Below, piece by piece: positions 24,357 through 32,547 of a stretch of 34,580 nt of DNA. The DNA comes from CAZNLH01 sp964573995 (GTDB lineage Bacteria; Gemmatimonadota; CAZMKB01; CAZNLH01). A program made the translations under genes and the position numbers. Below the pieces are notes generated by a model. The model had not been told where the DNA came from. It saw only the letters and a list, made by a program, of their open reading frames with translations, and ran no database searches. Every line of letters begins with the position of its first letter. Within the stretch, counting starts at the first letter, position 1. The DNA is taken from NCBI GenBank assembly GCA_964573995.1, contig CAZNLH010000027.1, positions 1 through 34,580 of the forward strand, in the 5' to 3' direction.

Positions 24357-27300
24357 TTACCTCCCGGTGCCTGCACGGGCGTTATCCCCCCCGCGCAGGT
24401 CACTGAAGGGGCCAAGCACACAGTTTGCCTCGTCCGCGAGTTTCCTCTTGGTCGAATCAGATACCGCCTCCACGTCGCCGCATATCCCGATGTAGTCGCA
24501 AAAACTACAGTCCGCCTTCGCATCATCCGTTGCGATGAACACCCCCGTCGAGACGATCCTGCACAGCATCTCGAGGACCATGTCCCCTCCCCTCAACTCC
24601 TCCGGTGTCCATCGAATCCGCCTGCCTCCCTCGTAGACACCCGGGAAGAAGAAGCCGAACGACTCGACTCGCGCCTTCGCGGAGACCCTCTCTCCAAGCG
24701 CCCGGGACAGCATCTCTACGTAAAGATAATGTTGGATCCTCCTGCCGTGCTGGAAGGGATCGGCAGGCTTGAAGGGCCTGCTGCTGCCCGTCTTGTAGTC
24801 CCAGATACAGTAACGCTCGGAATCGGCTCCGCTCATCTGGTCCACGCGGTCTATCCGGCCGCGCGCTCTCATGGTGCCGCCCCCGAGCAACCCGATCCGT
24901 ACGGGCGATTCCGTGTCGACAGGTGTCCCGCCGCCATTAGCGGGCAGGCCGAGAGACGCCTCGAAGAAGGCCGGCCTGCGGTCGCGACCCGAGAAGTACA
25001 GCCATTCCCCCACCAGGAACGTCCTGGCGGCCCGCTCGAGTTCCCGCCGTTCACGCCTGAAGGCGTCCTCCGAGGACGGGGGGCAGATCTCCATGTATTC
25101 CTCCACCTTCTCCCGCAGGATCCCCTCCAACAGTGGCCCGTCTCTCCCAGGTTCCGGGAGCCTACCGTCATTGGCCAGTTCCCGAAGGAACCTCTCGAAG
25201 ACCTGGTGGAGCAGCAGGCCGCGGACGGATGGGTCAAGCCACTTACCGGGATACACCGACATCTCTTCAGGCGATTCGATCCCGAGGACGAAATTGAAAA
25301 AGAAGGCCAATGGGCACCTCCCGAGCGTCTCGAGCCGTTGCGCAGACATCACCATACCCGACCGTCCAGAGGGGTCCAGGTCCCTGCCGGCCTCCGGGAC
25401 ATAGCCGTCGAACTGGGTAAATCTTGTCCCGGCCCTCTCCATACCCGCCCTCATCCCACGGCCGAGGTGGGGGTAGACGGCGCTCACCAGGCCCCCCGGA
25501 TCCTCAACCAACCGGGAGCCCGCAAGCCGCCACGCCCACCACTCGGCCCCTCCAAGACATTCCTCCTCTCGTGCGGGCGCGAACGACACGGGGGGGGGAA
25601 GCCAGCGCAGGAGGTCGTCCTGGTCACCATCCACCTTCCCCGATAATAGCCTGTACACGGAAAGGAGGAACGGGCTCGGGAACCTCTCGCGGTCCTCGGC
25701 AACGTCGTAGCATGAAAAGGAGAGGGTCACCTCGCCCCTTAGTCGTGCCAGCGTGCGGGCAAACCCCTCGACCTTCTTCTCGAACCTCTTCGTGGCCGTC
25801 GGGATCCTCCCGGAAATTCCTTCCCTCTCCACGTCCAGGAGCAAGGGGTCCTGGCGGACCGATCCCGGGAATCTGCCGTCGTCCAGCCCGAGTATGAACG
25901 TGAAGTCGCGGCCGCTATGTCCACCGCTCGCCACGTGATCTACGTGGATCCGGCCGGGCATGGGGCCGCTTCCCATCACCCTCGCCTCGAGGGCGAGTTC
26001 CTCCATCCAGTCCATGACGTCGATCCCGGGGCCCCCTCCAGTCCTGAGCAGCCACTTTTCCATGTCCGACAATTCCTCGACAAGCATGAGAGAGGCGTAG
26101 TTGTCCATCTTGCCGTCACAGCGGGCGATTCCCTCAAGGAACCTCCTGGCCCCCGAAACCGCCTCCGCGGGGGTTGAGCCAGGGCCGGGGGCGCAATCCA
26201 ACAGGGCAGAGACCAGGTCCATCAGTGCCCCGAGCCCCTCGAGATCCCCGTCAGGATCCCCCACCAACGCCCGGCCACTGCCTTCTTCGCGGTTGCGCGT
26301 TCCATGATACCTGTCCAGGTCGACCTCGAGTTCCCCTACCCTCTTTTCGAGCAATCTAATGTACCTGTCACGACCACGGCCTATCCTCACGCCGCGAAGC
26401 AAGGCGGCAAGGCGCATGAGACTATCGGGTTCTCCCCACCGGGCAGGCTCGAGCAGTCCCTCCCGGATCATACCGACGAGCCCGGCCTGGGGAAACCCGT
26501 CTTCGATCCAGCGGAGCCAGGCCGCTAGGGCCCTGCCGGGGCATGAATACCGGCAGGGAATCCCCTCGCTGAAGGTGACCGGCAACTCCTCCATCGAGCA
26601 ATCACCCGGCGACAGCATGGCAACCATAGTCTCGTAGATGAGGGGTACGTAGGTCTCGGTATCGGTGTGCAATATCTCCACCCTGTCCCAGTTTATACCC
26701 TTGGCCATGCAGTACCTCAATACCGCCCGGACTTCATTCGAGGCGCCAATAGCCCGGACCATGCGTACCGACCCATCACCGAGGGGGCTTGGGGCCCCTG
26801 CCGGGTCGAGTACCCATCGAAGGAGGTCGAGATCTTTGCCGGCGCTCGACTTTTCGTTCCGCGCGCCCTCTCCTCCTTCAACCCCAAGGGTCCTGACAAT
26901 CCCATCCGGAAAGGCCTCGAGCAGCCTCTTCTCGAGAGCTGTGTACTCCCCCGGCTCTTCACCAAGGAGCACCATCAAGTCCGGTCCCGGTACTCCACAA
27001 CCCTCATCGAGCCTACTTACGGCCAGCTGGACTACCCCCGCATAATCGATGAGGCGTCCATCTTCGAGAAGCGCCATGTACCGCGCCATTATCCCGGCCA
27101 GTTCCCTCCCCTTCTCCGGCACCTCGAATCTGTCGGACAAGAGATCATCCGGGGTGAGCCCCGCCAGCCTAAGATCGTTTATTCCCGAAAGGATCACCCG
27201 GGCGATCCCGAGGCCGCCCCGCACCCCCGACAGGTACTGCAGGTCGCCGCTCGGGGCCTGCCTCATGGCCTGATCTACGATGAGGAGGAGACCCGTCTTG

Positions 27301-27518
27301 GGCGGCACCGTGAGCCCCCTAACGGCGATCTCTTGGGCAGCGAGTTGGAAGGCCATGGACCGGATGGTCTTGACCCTCACGTTCAGCGCAGGCCGCCCCG
27401 CCCTGGCGACCACCTCCAGCCATTGGTGGCCCACTCGAAGGGAGGGCACAACGAGCCACTTCTCCTCGAGCAGGTGCTCCGAGCAGGTTCGTGCCAGGTC
27501 ATCTGTCAATCGGCTCAT
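24357..27518 (-). CDS. addB: AddB-like nuclease subunit with iron-sulphur cysteines
   Basis: The partner of AddA: a helicase-like protein that recognises recombination hotspots and cuts the other strand. 1053 residues. The C-terminal nuclease has RIDRVD and CIWDYKTG and is wrapped by four cysteines, Cys735 (RCPLAFFF) and Cys1004, Cys1007 and Cys1013 (CSFCDYIGIC), the AddB 4Fe-4S pattern. I find no Walker A motif in the N-terminal part, so this subunit probably does not hydrolyse ATP, as in the shorter AddB/RexB forms. ATG 27518 was chosen because GAGGA lies 8 nt upstream and the promoter's -10 box excludes a start at 27614. Followed by addA. Confidence 0.88.
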   Translation of the reverse strand: MSRLTDDLARTCSEHLLEEKWLVVPSLRVGHQWLEVVARAGRPALNVRVKTIRSMAFQLAAQEIAVRGLTVPPKTGLLLIVDQAMRQAPSGDLQYLSGVRGGLGIARVILSGINDLRLAGLTPDDLLSDRFEVPEKGRELAGIMARYMALLEDGRLIDYAGVVQLAVSRLDEGCGVPGPDLMVLLGEEPGEYTALEKRLLEAFPDGIVRTLGVEGGEGARNEKSSAGKDLDLLRWVLDPAGAPSPLGDGSVRMVRAIGASNEVRAVLRYCMAKGINWDRVEILHTDTETYVPLIYETMVAMLSPGDCSMEELPVTFSEGIPCRYSCPGRALAAWLRWIEDGFPQAGLVGMIREGLLEPARWGEPDSLMRLAALLRGVRIGRGRDRYIRLLEKRVGELEVDLDRYHGTRNREEGSGRALVGDPDGDLEGLGALMDLVSALLDCAPGPGSTPAEAVSGARRFLEGIARCDGKMDNYASLMLVEELSDMEKWLLRTGGGPGIDVMDWMEELALEARVMGSGPMPGRIHVDHVASGGHSGRDFTFILGLDDGRFPGSVRQDPLLLDVEREGISGRIPTATKRFEKKVEGFARTLARLRGEVTLSFSCYDVAEDRERFPSPFLLSVYRLLSGKVDGDQDDLLRWLPPPVSFAPAREEECLGGAEWWAWRLAGSRLVEDPGGLVSAVYPHLGRGMRAGMERAGTRFTQFDGYVPEAGRDLDPSGRSGMVMSAQRLETLGRCPLAFFFNFVLGIESPEEMSVYPGKWLDPSVRGLLLHQVFERFLRELANDGRLPEPGRDGPLLEGILREKVEEYMEICPPSSEDAFRRERRELERAARTFLVGEWLYFSGRDRRPAFFEASLGLPANGGGTPVDTESPVRIGLLGGGTMRARGRIDRVDQMSGADSERYCIWDYKTGSSRPFKPADPFQHGRRIQHYLYVEMLSRALGERVSAKARVESFGFFFPGVYEGGRRIRWTPEELRGGDMVLEMLCRIVSTGVFIATDDAKADCSFCDYIGICGDVEAVSDSTKRKLADEANCVLGPFSDLRGGDNARAGTGR

Positions 27519-27612
27519 TATAATGATCCTCGCCGTAGGATTTACCCTGTCGATCCGGAAACAACCGGGCCATGAGGTTCCCGGGGGGTACAGGCCGCGG
27601 GCCACGATTTTC

Positions 27613-27641
27613 ATAATATCACTACGGCCCCCGTTTGTCAA
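27613..27641 (-). promoter_or_regulatory. Promoter of addB-addA
   Basis: TTGACA (27641-27636), a 17-nt spacer and TATTAT (27618-27613). The leader to the addB start is about 88 nt. Confidence 0.7.
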
Positions 27642-27692
27642 AGCAAAGTATCACCGAAATACGGCAGTAAGTCGAACCCCTGTACTACAGCC

Positions 27693-27748
27693 CTTCGAGT
27701 GATTAGATTTCAAAATCGCCGAATTGAGACCAAAATAAATCATCGAAG
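27693..27748. repeat. Inverted repeat before the TerB-domain gene
   Basis: CTTCGA(G)TGATT (27693-27704) is complementary to AATCATCGAAG (27738-27748) apart from one bulged G, with a 33-nt loop. The right arm runs into the ribosome site (AAGGGAG) of the TerB-domain gene, so a folded transcript could hinder translation; alternatively it is an operator. No good -35/-10 pair was found for this gene. Confidence 0.4.
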
Positions 27749-27759
27749 GGAGACATGGC

Positions 27760-28215
27760 ATGCCAGGTCTCTTCAGCCGATCCCCGGAAAGAGGCGAATC
27801 GACCGGGTCCCGGGGAAAGGAACCAGGGGACGACGTCCGCATCGCCGCCTGCGCCCTCCTCGTGGAGATGGCGGAAATCGACGGCGAGTTCAGCGATGAG
27901 GAGAGAGCTCGAATTGTATCCATCATCAGGGAGGAGTACGGCCTCCCCGAGGACCGGGTCGATGCCCTTATAGCAGAGGCGCGCAGTGAACTCGAATCGA
28001 GCATAGACCTGTGGCGGTTCACGCACAGGATCAACGAGACCTACCAGGAAGAAGAAAAGGTGAGGATCATAGAGTTGGTCTGGAGGGTGGTCTACGCGGA
28101 CGGCAGGCTCGAGGAGCACGAGGACTACCTGGTCCACAAACTATCAAAACTCCTGGATCTCTCCCACCGGCAACTCATCAGCGCCAAGATGAAGGCACTG
28201 CACGGCGGGCCCTGA
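27760..28215 (+). CDS. TerB-domain protein
   Basis: 151 residues with no signal sequence. After about 25 polar residues comes a TerB-type helical domain, with the two acidic motifs MAEIDGEFSDEER (about 37-49) and VVYADGRLEEHEDY (about 111-124) that in TerB-family proteins form a metal-binding site. Family members are tied to tellurite resistance, membrane-associated stress complexes and, often, unknown roles; no other ter genes are here, so tellurite resistance should not be assumed. GGGAG lies 7 nt before ATG 27760. Followed 54 nt on by a transporter gene in the same direction. Confidence 0.85.
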   Translation: MPGLFSRSPERGESTGSRGKEPGDDVRIAACALLVEMAEIDGEFSDEERARIVSIIREEYGLPEDRVDALIAEARSELESSIDLWRFTHRINETYQEEEKVRIIELVWRVVYADGRLEEHEDYLVHKLSKLLDLSHRQLISAKMKALHGGP

Positions 28216-28269
28216 CTCCACATCTCCTCGCCCGCGTCAAATCCATTCCCGAAAAGGCACCTTGAGAAA

Positions 28270-29109
28270 ATGATCTATCTCGTCGCCAGCATCATCTCGA
28301 GCGTCCTTATCGCCGTCGTGATCCGTATCAACGAGGAGCGGGGCCTCGACCGCCTCGGAGTGATGTTCTTCAACTACCTCGCCTCCTCGATATTCTCTCT
28401 CGTCGCCGTGGACCGGTCCACCCTGACATCCCACCTCGCGCCACTGGCACCGCTCGCCCTGGCATCAGGCTTCATCTACGTGACGGCCTTCCTCGTTTAC
28501 ATGAAGGCGGTGGGACGGTTCGGACTGGCCATCCCCGTTACGATTACCCGGCTCTCCGTGGTAATACCGGCCCTTGGCTCCGTCATCGTCTTCGGGGAGA
28601 GAGTGAACACTTACCAGGGAACGGGGCTTCTACTCGCGCTGGTCGCAATCGTCCTCTTCAGCAGGGCCAATTCGAAGGGAGGAGGGGAGAAGAAGGGGGC
28701 CGATCTGTTCCTGATGCCGCTCCTCTTCTTCATGATGGGCTGTGGGGACTTCACGCTGAAGATCTTCGAGGAGTCTTACCCCGGGGGATGGCTGATGGGC
28801 TTCGTCCTCGCGGTCTTCGGGATTGCAGGAGTCTACACGCTAATCATTATCGTCATCAAGGGGATCAAGATCGACCTCGGAATCGCCGCGGGAGGGATCC
28901 TCCTGGGCATACCCAACTTCACGGGGGCATATTTCTTCTTGAAGGTCCTCCAGGTCTATCCGGGGCCGAGCGCCTTCCCATTGAACAGCATCGGGATCAT
29001 TCTGCTTTCCACCATGGTGGGCGTGCTATTCTGGAATGAACGCTTCAGGAGGAGGACCTGGACGGCCATCGGCATGAGCCTCGCCGCCGCGGCCCTGCTC
29101 AACCTGTAG
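28270..29109 (+). CDS. EamA/DMT-family transporter
   Basis: A 279-residue inner-membrane protein with about ten hydrophobic segments in two repeats of five, the drug/metabolite transporter (EamA) arrangement. Recognisable family wording includes LAIPVTITRLSVVIPALGSV and VFGERVNTYQGTGLLLALV at the end of the first repeat, and PSAFPLNSIGIILLSTMVGV followed by FWNERFRRRTWTAIGMSLA at the end of the second. Substrate unknown (amino acids, nucleotide sugars and others occur in the family). The start at 28270 has only a weak ribosome site (AAAAGG). Likely co-transcribed with the genes on either side. Confidence 0.85.
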   Translation: MIYLVASIISSVLIAVVIRINEERGLDRLGVMFFNYLASSIFSLVAVDRSTLTSHLAPLAPLALASGFIYVTAFLVYMKAVGRFGLAIPVTITRLSVVIPALGSVIVFGERVNTYQGTGLLLALVAIVLFSRANSKGGGEKKGADLFLMPLLFFMMGCGDFTLKIFEESYPGGWLMGFVLAVFGIAGVYTLIIIVIKGIKIDLGIAAGGILLGIPNFTGAYFFLKVLQVYPGPSAFPLNSIGIILLSTMVGVLFWNERFRRRTWTAIGMSLAAAALLNL

Positions 29110-29157
29110 ACCGGGGTACCGCCAGCCGGCGGTTGACGTAGGCACAGGAGCCTTGAC

Positions 29158-30093
29158 ATGGAAATCGTTGAGAAAGACCGCGAGGGAGCGAGAGGACGCG
29201 TAGTGGTAACGGGATCGAGCGGCCTCATAGGTAGGAGCCTCGTGAGATATCTCACGAAAAGCGGCCGCAAGGTCCTGCGCCTTGTGCGGGAACGATCGAT
29301 GGAGGGAAAAGACGCCGCTTTCTGGGACCCTTACTCGGGCACGATCGACCATGCCGCGATGGAAGGGGTGGAAGCGGCCGTGCACCTCTCGGGCGAGAAC
29401 ATCGCGGGCCGCTGGAACCGGGGGAAGAAGGAGGAGATCCGCCGGAGCCGAGTCGACACGACACGCTTCATCTGCCGGTCCCTCGGGACGCTCGAACGGC
29501 CTCCGACCGTCCTCGTCAGCGCCTCGGCGGTGGGCTACTACGGCGACCGGGGCGACGAGGTGCTTACAGAAGAAAGTCTCCCCGGCTCGGGCTTCCTGGC
29601 CGACCTCTGCCGTGATTGGGAGGAGGCCGCGCGGCCGGCCGTGGAGGCGGGGATCCGGGTCGTAAACATGCGGATCGGGCTTGTGCTCAGTCCCGCCGGC
29701 GGGGCTCTGGGACGGATGCTTAGACCATTCAGGCTCGGCCTTGGGGGAAGGATAGGCAGCGGGCGGCAGTACTGGAGTTGGATCTCGATCGACGACCTGG
29801 TCGCGGCCGTCCTCCATGCGATCGAGACCCCCTCCCTCGTGGGCCCCGTCAACGCCGTCGCGCCCCACGCCGCTACGAACCGCGAGTTCGCCCGGACCCT
29901 CGGCCGGGTCCTCTCCCGCCCAGCCTTCCTCCCCCTGCCCGCGCCGCTCGCCCGGATCCTCATGGGGGAGGCGGCCGGTCCCCTCCTCCTCGCGAGCGCC
30001 CGCGTCCTCCCCCAACGCCTGCTGGCGAGCGGCTTCCGGTTCCGCCGGCCGACCCTGGAGGAGGCGCTCCGCTTGTTGCTGAAGGAAAACTGA
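29158..30093 (+). CDS. TIGR01777-type NAD(P)-dependent epimerase (SDR39U1-like)
   Basis: A 311-residue extended short-chain dehydrogenase fold. The nucleotide-binding motif is VVVTGSSGLIGRSLVRYL (about 15-32). The family-specific blocks are present: HLSGENIAGRWNRGKKEEI, SASAVGYYGDRGDE, FLADLCRDWE (near 140-160) and WSWISIDDLVAAVLHAIE, followed by PVNAVAPHAATNREFARTLG and the C-terminal DUF1731-type LASGFRFRRPTLEEAL. Activity and substrate of this family are not established. AGGAG lies 7 nt before ATG 29158. Codon usage is extremely GC-rich in the last third. A large hairpin follows the stop. Confidence 0.92.
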   Translation: MEIVEKDREGARGRVVVTGSSGLIGRSLVRYLTKSGRKVLRLVRERSMEGKDAAFWDPYSGTIDHAAMEGVEAAVHLSGENIAGRWNRGKKEEIRRSRVDTTRFICRSLGTLERPPTVLVSASAVGYYGDRGDEVLTEESLPGSGFLADLCRDWEEAARPAVEAGIRVVNMRIGLVLSPAGGALGRMLRPFRLGLGGRIGSGRQYWSWISIDDLVAAVLHAIETPSLVGPVNAVAPHAATNREFARTLGRVLSRPAFLPLPAPLARILMGEAAGPLLLASARVLPQRLLASGFRFRRPTLEEALRLLLKEN

Positions 30094-30096
30094 AGT

Positions 30097-30140
30097 GGCG
30101 GCAGGTGTGAGAAGGGACCGGCCCTTCCCAAGATGCCGCC
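30097..30140 (+). terminator. Nested hairpin after the epimerase gene
   Basis: An outer stem GGCGGCA/TGCCGCC encloses an inner stem GAAGGG/CCCTTC with loop ACCGG. It begins 4 nt after the stop codon. There is no T tract, so it may be a factor-dependent terminator or a 3'-end stabiliser. Confidence 0.45.
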
Positions 30141-30365
30141 TGGGAGCTGAACTCGGATCAGAAGACCATCAAAAGCAGGTTGACGGTCCCGATCTCAATG
30201 CCACCCATCCTGCAAACAGAATACTTCGTAGTGTACCATAAATCCCGTTGGACGTCCACAAATTGAAAACGAGTTTGCGTAGAACGAGGACATCGAGATT
30301 GCGATACATACCAACAATTCGCCGGGAGGGCCTCAGGTTACACTTTCATGATTCAAATCGAAGCC
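30141..30365. other. Gene-free stretch before a consensus promoter
   Basis: No open frame with a ribosome site and no RNA gene was recognised. The stretch becomes more AT-rich toward the promoter at 30366. Confidence 0.5.
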
Positions 30366-30394
30366 TTGACAAAGTTAAATGGATAGTATATAAT
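30366..30394 (+). promoter_or_regulatory. Fully consensus promoter of the secreted-enzyme pair
   Basis: TTGACA (30366-30371), a 17-nt spacer and TATAAT (30389-30394): a perfect sigma-70-type match and the only twelve-of-twelve promoter I found in the window. The start of transcription would be near 30401. Confidence 0.8.
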
Positions 30395-30400
30395 GCAATT

Positions 30401-30617
30401 AAGTGTTTATCACGCCAATGAAGAGGGGCGTTTCTCTGGTAATAAGAATTGTACATCACTAAGATTAACTCCATGCGGTACTTCACGCGTATACCGCCGA
30501 TTTTAAATATCGGATAACCGGCGATGTTTTTTCACATCATCCCTATCACGGATCTTATTGGCACCCCTCGAAATTACCGGTAGGACTCGCGAATCAAACG
30601 GAAAGGAGACGTCGGAA
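30401..30617 (+). promoter_or_regulatory. Long structured 5' leader
   Basis: About 217 nt between the expected transcription start and the GTG start. Hairpins: ACGCC/GGCGT followed by TTCTCT (30412-30431); CGCCG/CGGCG (30495-30499 with 30519-30523), which competes with CCGAT/ATCGG (30497-30501 with 30509-30513); and GATGT/ACATC (30523-30527 with 30534-30538). The overlapping alternatives resemble regulatory leaders, but I match no known riboswitch class. Confidence 0.4.
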
Positions 30618-32417
30618 GTGGGCATTCGGTCTATTACCCTCTCATCGGCCCTTGTGACGGCCTTCATACTGCCCGTTCTCCCCTGCCGGGCGCACCAGGC
30701 GTGGCAGCCGATCGATTCCCTATCGTGCAAGATACGCCTTCCCGCCGGGGAATCAGCGGATGTGACGTTCGATCCCTCAGGGCAAAGACTCATACTGCAT
30801 CGATCCCCCTTTCCCCTTACTACACTGGCCCGGGAGGCGGTCGATTATGCCCCGGATTGGCTCAAGGTGGACCTCGCGGACAATCTCTGCCGCCTCGATC
30901 CTGGTTGCCAGGACGAATATGCCTCGCTGATCTTGAACACGGCCGACCCCTACGTGGACGAGGTGGCCTTTGAGATCGCTCACCTGGCCCCCCAGGCCCT
31001 CCAGGATTCGACCATGGACACCGGCATGTTGATGGAGAACGTAGAGTCGGTATACGCCAACGACCAGGTGCTCGATTACGTGAACATCGTGGATCACGGG
31101 AGCGCCGCCGATGGCGGGGATTATTACTCCACAACCCGCTACTGGGTCGCCGAGGAGGGGGACACGGTCCAATACGAGGCCCCGAAGGAGATCTACTACT
31201 GGTTCATCGTCCATCCGAGGCTCCACAAGGAGTTCCCCGCGTACATCGACCCTGATACCGGAGACCCGGCCCCGCCGCCGACCGGCGTCTTCTGGCGCGA
31301 CTGGCTGATGAACCATGCTGACCAGGGCTATCCTCTTCTGAGGGATATGCTCGTGGGACAGCGGACCCTCTGGAACAACGTCTCCAACGATATAGACAAC
31401 GGTGCGGTGGGAGCGATCACCCAGTGGATCAACGACGTCCTGGTGTTCGAGGATTACCCCCACCACGACCAGCCTGTCCGGATCTACCGTTACCATACCG
31501 GCACCTGCAGCGTCCATTCCTACCTCACGGCCGCAGCGTCACGGGCCGCCCTGATACCCACGGTAGTGACCGTAATGTACCGTGACAACCACAAGGTGAA
31601 CGAGTTCTGGGACAGGAGGTGGGTTCACTGGGAACCCGTGGATATCTTGATCGACAGCCCCCGGACCTACGATCCTGGATGGGGCTGGAACATCGCGGCG
31701 GCCTTCGACTGGCGCGGGGACGGGTACATCTGGGACGTGACCAAGAGGTACACGGACGTGTGCACCCTCTACGTCGATGTTCGCGACTCGCTCGATCACC
31801 CGGTCGATGCCGCCCGCATCAAGCTCACCAGTGAAGGCTTCGTCGGCTGGGGGGCCACGGCCGGGTGGACGGATACCGCTGGAGAGAAGCGATTCCTCCT
31901 GGGGGACAGCCGGAACTTCTCCGGCCGTGTAGACAGCCCTATCGGTACATATCCCTCCTTCGGCACGACACCAATCATCACCGACAGCCAGGTCGGTGAG
32001 ACCTATTATTGGGATGTTTCCCTGCCCGGATCTGTTCCATGGATCTGGGTGAGGCCCGATTCACTCCCATCCAACCCCCTCAATGAATACAAGTTGTCCT
32101 ACTCGATCCGGGTCCCCAGGGAGATCTTCTACGGGATCAACTTCGACGACGGAGACGAGTTCTCGGAGTCCAGGAAGCCGGGAAGTATACTGAGTTTCAT
32201 TTGCGATTCCCAGAATTTCCGATTGTACCGAACGGGGCACCCACTGTTCGCACATCAGATTGAAAGGGGCGTCAGTTCGGTCGATACCTCCTTCCTCTTC
32301 CCGACAAAGGACAAGTGGCACCTCGTCCTCTCCAACGAGGAGCGGGTCAAAACCACCCAGTTCGTCGAACTCACCGTACGGCTATACCGGCACGGCGGCG
32401 GGGGAAGGAGAAAATGA
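30618..32417 (+). CDS. Exported protein with PNGase/transglutaminase-like core
   Basis: A 599-residue exported protein. GTG 30618 is chosen because GGAG lies 9 nt upstream and the signal sequence (about 1-25, ending PCRA) then starts correctly. A transglutaminase-like (PNGase-type) core is seen at about 290-345: Cys297 in TGTCSVHSYLTAAASRAALI, His325 in NHKVNEFW, then RRWVHWEPVD. The last block aligns with the family's RWxHxDPxx, so the third catalytic residue appears to be Glu339 where Asp is usual. Asp342 is nearby and could serve instead. After about residue 375 there is a carboxypeptidase-regulatory-like beta domain (LYVDVRDSLDHPVDAARI). Activity (protease, deamidase or glycanase) is unknown. 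Followed by a second exported cysteine-enzyme-like gene. Confidence 0.8.
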   Translation: MGIRSITLSSALVTAFILPVLPCRAHQAWQPIDSLSCKIRLPAGESADVTFDPSGQRLILHRSPFPLTTLAREAVDYAPDWLKVDLADNLCRLDPGCQDEYASLILNTADPYVDEVAFEIAHLAPQALQDSTMDTGMLMENVESVYANDQVLDYVNIVDHGSAADGGDYYSTTRYWVAEEGDTVQYEAPKEIYYWFIVHPRLHKEFPAYIDPDTGDPAPPPTGVFWRDWLMNHADQGYPLLRDMLVGQRTLWNNVSNDIDNGAVGAITQWINDVLVFEDYPHHDQPVRIYRYHTGTCSVHSYLTAAASRAALIPTVVTVMYRDNHKVNEFWDRRWVHWEPVDILIDSPRTYDPGWGWNIAAAFDWRGDGYIWDVTKRYTDVCTLYVDVRDSLDHPVDAARIKLTSEGFVGWGATAGWTDTAGEKRFLLGDSRNFSGRVDSPIGTYPSFGTTPIITDSQVGETYYWDVSLPGSVPWIWVRPDSLPSNPLNEYKLSYSIRVPREIFYGINFDDGDEFSESRKPGSILSFICDSQNFRLYRTGHPLFAHQIERGVSSVDTSFLFPTKDKWHLVLSNEERVKTTQFVELTVRLYRHGGGGRRK

Positions 32418-32486
32418 TCGGCCGGTGATACGGGAAGGCATGCTGGAGAAGGTTGACTGGCAGGTTTGCCTCACCCCTCCGGCCGA
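32418..32486 (+). repeat. 8-bp inverted repeat between the two secreted-enzyme genes
   Basis: TCGGCCGG (32418-32425, directly after the stop codon) and CCGGCCGA (32479-32486) are perfectly complementary with 53 nt between; an inner GGCA/TGCC hairpin lies at about 32460-32470. A TATAAT-like sequence follows near 32522 but without a -35 partner. Could set different amounts of the two proteins from one transcript. Confidence 0.4.
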
Positions 32487-32547
32487 GGATACTACCCGCG
32501 ATGCAGGGTGTCAGCAGGTTTATAATAATAGCGAAAGGAGAGCCAAG

